A DNA stretch of 64,000 bases from JADZFO01 sp964512635. Lineage in GTDB: Bacteria > 4484-113 > JAFGCY01. Shown here in pieces: positions 61,618-64,000 of this stretch. Position 1 is the stretch's first letter. Each line of letters starts with the position of its first letter. Under the pieces are notes generated by a model that did no database searches, had not been told where the DNA came from, and saw only the letters and a program-made list of their open reading frames with translations. The stretch spans positions 5,702-69,701 of the forward strand of contig CAZEJB010000017.1 of assembly GCA_964512635.1 (NCBI GenBank), given 5' to 3'. Both the position numbers and the translations under genes were made by a program.

Positions 61618-62093
61618 TCGGAAGGCTGATCCGCAACTGCCTGCCGGCCTTTCTGGCGATGCTGCCAACCTGGTACGGCTCAAACTACCTCAGCCTGATG
61701 GTCGCGGAATTTCCGGACAAGCGCCGCATCGCGATGACGGTCGTGCTTTGGATGTGTGTACTGGGCGGCCTGATCCTGGCGGGTCTGCTGGCGCTGTTTC
61801 GCAAGATCGGCGGCCTGATCGGCTTTTGCATTGGCGCTCTGCTTGGCAGCGGCGCGGCGCTGCTTGGGGTTACCTTCGGCATGCTCATGCTGGGTTTTGG
61901 CTCGGACTCCGGCAAGGAGCCGCTGGCCAACTCGCTGCCCTACACCCTGCCGATTGCCAGCCTGATCATGCTGGTGCCGATGCTGCTGCTGGCGGGCGCG
62001 GGCAGCCTCGTCGGCAACCTGATAACAACCGCCCGCGAAGCCGCGGTCCGCGCCATAGTTCAGGGGGTGAACGATGCCAGACAGCACAACTGA
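61614..62093 (+). CDS. Small membrane protein, tandem paralogue 2
   Basis: 159 aa, four transmembrane helices, paralogue of the preceding protein through GALLGSGAALLG and GMLMLGFGSDSGKE. GTG start in a GTGA overlap with the upstream stop, which indicates translational coupling. Amphipathic basic C-terminus. Function unknown. Confidence 0.7.
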   Translation: MIGRLIRNCLPAFLAMLPTWYGSNYLSLMVAEFPDKRRIAMTVVLWMCVLGGLILAGLLALFRKIGGLIGFCIGALLGSGAALLGVTFGMLMLGFGSDSGKEPLANSLPYTLPIASLIMLVPMLLLAGAGSLVGNLITTAREAAVRAIVQGVNDARQHN

Positions 62094-62538
62094 CGGACCT
62101 TCGGGGCTCCTGCGCTATCCCTGGCTGGCCTCGCTTCTGTGCACCGTGCCGTGGTGCTATATCGCCTGGCAGTTCGCAACTGATACCGTCGGCAAGGCCT
62201 ATGTGCCCGGCACGGAAGCACGCAGCTTCGCGCTGGTCTACCTTTTGGCCGGCCTGTGCATGGCGGCATTGACCTACCTGGTCCTGCTCCCCCGGCGCGG
62301 CTTCGGCCCGCGAATCGGTGCCGTCGCCGGCAGTTGCTGCGCCTGGCCCTTTGCATTCTTTGGTGCGGTCTTCGGCTTTATGCTTCTGCTGCTGCTGGGA
62401 GTAAACGGAAATGAGCAGCAGCAATTGCAGGCCAAGTGGGCTTACACCTGGAGCGTGATCGCCAGCCTTGCCGTGCCGCAGATTCTCCTGATCCTGCTCG
62501 GCAGTATGCTGGGCGGGATAATCAAGCGCCGGTCATGA
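62074..62538 (+). CDS. Small membrane protein, tandem paralogue 3
   Basis: 154 aa, four transmembrane helices, weaker similarity to the two preceding proteins (AVAGSCCAWPF, FFGAVFGFMLLLLLG). Its start lies 20 bp inside the preceding gene. It ends in a four-base ATGA overlap with the next gene. Function unknown. Confidence 0.68.
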   Translation: MPDSTTDGPSGLLRYPWLASLLCTVPWCYIAWQFATDTVGKAYVPGTEARSFALVYLLAGLCMAALTYLVLLPRRGFGPRIGAVAGSCCAWPFAFFGAVFGFMLLLLLGVNGNEQQQLQAKWAYTWSVIASLAVPQILLILLGSMLGGIIKRRS

Positions 62539-63086
62539 GCAGTGAATCGATCAGCCTTCTTATCAACGCCGCGGCATCGCTGGCCACGCTGGGCGCGGCA
62601 CTGATGGCCTGGCAGTCGATTGTGCTGCTGCGGCGTGAGCTTGAAACTTCTGAGAGATTCAAGCGCGCGGATCTGATCAACGAGCTGACCCGCGCCTGCT
62701 ATGACGATGAGGATCTGGTCAACCACTTCCTGCACTTAAGCTACAGCCCGGACTACCGCTTTGATATCGCCCGCTTCGAGAGCATGCATGGCCAGGCTAA
62801 CCTGCCGCATGTCCAGGAAGCCCGCCGAGAAGACCGTCTGACCAGCGAGCTGCTTGATCTGTTGAACTGCGTCTGTTTCTACATTGAGCAGCGGATGATC
62901 TCGCATGAGGAAGTGGCCTCGACCGGTCTGGGTTATGTCATTGCGCGGGCCTGGCGCCACGGGGCGGTTCACCAGTACATCGAATGGGTGGACCAGCCCA
63001 ACCCGGGTTCCAGCGCCCAGGTCGGCGCCTTCCCACACTTCCGTAAGCACGCGCCTTTGATTACCCAGTTAAAGTACCCATCCTGA
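62535..63086 (+). CDS. N-terminally anchored hypothetical protein, copy 1 of a pair
   Basis: 183 aa. One N-terminal membrane segment (about 5-27) is followed by a helical soluble domain with FKRADLINELTRACYDDEDLV, RLTSELLDLLNCVCFYIE and LGYVIARAWRHG. The same motifs occur in the 63371 protein (FKEADLINELTRAYYDDLDLV; MSELLDLLNSLCYYIE; LGYLVARVSLHAG), so the two are paralogues. This family resembles DUF4760-type helical membrane-linked proteins, without firm assignment. ATGA overlap with the preceding gene makes it the end of the membrane cluster. Confidence 0.72.
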   Translation: MSSESISLLINAAASLATLGAALMAWQSIVLLRRELETSERFKRADLINELTRACYDDEDLVNHFLHLSYSPDYRFDIARFESMHGQANLPHVQEARREDRLTSELLDLLNCVCFYIEQRMISHEEVASTGLGYVIARAWRHGAVHQYIEWVDQPNPGSSAQVGAFPHFRKHAPLITQLKYPS

Positions 63087-63360
63087 GAGGCGCTTCCTGG
63101 CGGCAACTCACGCTGCAAACGTTTGGGCTCAGGCGCCGTACCAGCATCCTTTATCTGCTCTTCAGGAGCCCGCGATGCTGACCTTTGCCTGCGACGACGC
63201 CCAGGCGACCCACGATGACTTCGCCGCGAGAGGCGTGAGCATCACCCAGGCGCCGCAGATGATGCCCTGGGCCCTGCAGTTCATGTTCGCCGACCAGGAT
63301 GGCAATGTGTTTGACGTGGTTGGTCAGGCGTTGTTTGACCTGTTCTTGACCTGCACTTAG
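63087..63360 (+). pseudogene. C-terminal remnant of a VOC/glyoxalase gene
   Basis: An open stretch whose codons from about 63090 onward continue in the frame of an ATG at 63175. The residues read DDAQATHDDFAARGVSITQ and FMFADQDGNVFDVVG, the last third of a VOC domain as in the 56734 gene. The first half of the fold is missing. CAGGAG upstream of 63175 could still allow a 61-aa product, but that would not be a complete fold. It sits between the two paralogous helical-protein genes. Confidence 0.6.
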
Positions 63361-63373
63361 AATTGAGCAGATG
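63335..63373 (+). promoter_or_regulatory. Strong promoter of a leaderless gene
   Basis: TTGACC (63335-63340), 17-bp spacer, TAGAAT (63358-63363), seven bases, ATG 63371. It lies within the end of the VOC remnant. A second TTGACC is at 63346-63351. Confidence 0.7.
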
Positions 63374-63931
63374 GACTCCTCAACTTGGGCGGCGTGGATT
63401 AGTTCTGTGGCAACCGTTCTTGCCGTAGGTGTGGCATGGAGAACTCTTGGCCCGCTCGCCGAGCCAATGCGTCAAGACGCAAATTTCAAAGAGGCCGATT
63501 TGATCAATGAACTGACTCGTGCCTATTATGATGATCTAGACCTGGTGGAACTGTTCACCAAGATGGTCTACGACGAGAAGTACAAACCAGTCTGCAGCAA
63601 TGAGCATCCCTCAGATGATGACAAACGGATGTCGGAGTTACTGGACCTACTGAACTCGCTCTGTTACTACATCGAGAACGGAACGCTGAAAAAGCACACA
63701 ATCGCAAACACGGCCCTCGGTTATCTCGTTGCTAGAGTTAGCCTCCACGCTGGCACCCTGCTATATGTGCAATGGGTCGACAAGAACGACGCACGCGAGC
63801 CGAGTCTGGGCAGTCAAGCCCCCGCATTTGGGTATCTGAGGAAACACGCGAATGAAATCATTAGACTTGTCTACCCGGCCATCACTGTAGAGAGATTGAG
63901 AAAGTCAATCGGCACAGGAGCAACAGCGTGA
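63371..63931 (+). CDS. N-terminally anchored hypothetical protein, copy 2 of a pair
   Basis: 186 aa paralogue of 62535-63086 with the same layout: a hydrophobic N-terminus (about 6-22) and a helical domain with ADLINELTRAYYDD. Codon use is more A/T-ending than in copy 1, suggesting different history (possibly transferred or less constrained). Its stop overlaps the start of an ABC ATPase by four bases (GTGA), so this copy is now in a different transcription unit from copy 1. Function unknown. Confidence 0.72.
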   Translation: MDSSTWAAWISSVATVLAVGVAWRTLGPLAEPMRQDANFKEADLINELTRAYYDDLDLVELFTKMVYDEKYKPVCSNEHPSDDDKRMSELLDLLNSLCYYIENGTLKKHTIANTALGYLVARVSLHAGTLLYVQWVDKNDAREPSLGSQAPAFGYLRKHANEIIRLVYPAITVERLRKSIGTGATA

Positions 63932-64000
63932 GCGACAGTGCCCCCGCCATCCTCGTTGAGCACCTGACCAAGAAGTACGACAAGCTGACGGCGGTGGACG
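63928..64000 (+). CDS. ABC transporter ATP-binding protein, N-terminus only
   Basis: GTG 63928 overlaps the preceding TGA. The first 24 residues include APAILVEHLTKKYDKLTAVD, a typical start of an ABC ATPase (strand, LTKxYxxxTAVD). The gene runs off the window, so Walker motifs are not visible. Confidence 0.7.
   Translation, partial: MSDSAPAILVEHLTKKYDKLTAVD

Overview
The window is chromosomal DNA from a high-GC bacterium with a Gram-negative type of envelope: an LptB-type ATPase, many lipobox lipoproteins, a PilB-type ATPase and an AmiC-like amidase. I cannot assign a phylum. Several core genes look ordinary (rpsB-tsf, typA, purC, lptB, an S11 carboxypeptidase, ftcD), but about a quarter of the coding DNA is large secreted or lipid-anchored proteins with PKD, beta-propeller-like, cohesin/dockerin-like and uncharacterised modules. 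This pattern is common in uncultured lineages. No rRNA, tRNA or CRISPR array was seen.

Layout. 1-7.8 kb: a DNA-repair group (DinB-like polymerase, two tandem AlkB-like dioxygenases) around three paralogous secreted proteins. 7.8-18.6 kb: PKD lipoproteins alternating with an amidase, a pentapeptide-repeat protein and ftcD. 18.7-26 kb: a DegT-type aminotransferase with a long Pro/Ala/Glu N-terminus, an AhpD-like gene interrupted by an in-frame TGA that is best read as selenocysteine, an orphan sdhC, a lipoprotein, a DUF3052-like protein, a CPBP membrane protease and a receiver-like protein. 26-32.7 kb: rpsB-tsf with a structured leader, a lipoprotein and typA. 32.7-37.2 kb: an accessory island with a low-GC GHKL ATPase, an SRA-like reader-domain protein and dense palindromic repeats. 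37-51 kb: lipoproteins, pilB with a structured leader, a CaCA exchanger, purC and a sugar-dehydrogenase-like lipoprotein. 51-64 kb: divergent lptB/dac, an M16 peptidase, small membrane proteins, a VOC protein with a Cys-rich insert, a cohesin/dockerin-like lipoprotein, a tandem membrane-protein cluster and the start of an ABC ATPase.

Two initiation modes coexist. About seventeen genes have a -10 hexamer ending 5-7 nt before the start codon with no Shine-Dalgarno sequence, which indicates leaderless mRNAs. The others have clear GGAGG-type sites. Several starts were corrected on this basis. The observations I rate highest are the AhpD-like selenoprotein, the leaderless promoter rule, the N-terminal module shared by eight otherwise different lipoproteins, the GHKL/SRA-like island, and the structured pilB leader.
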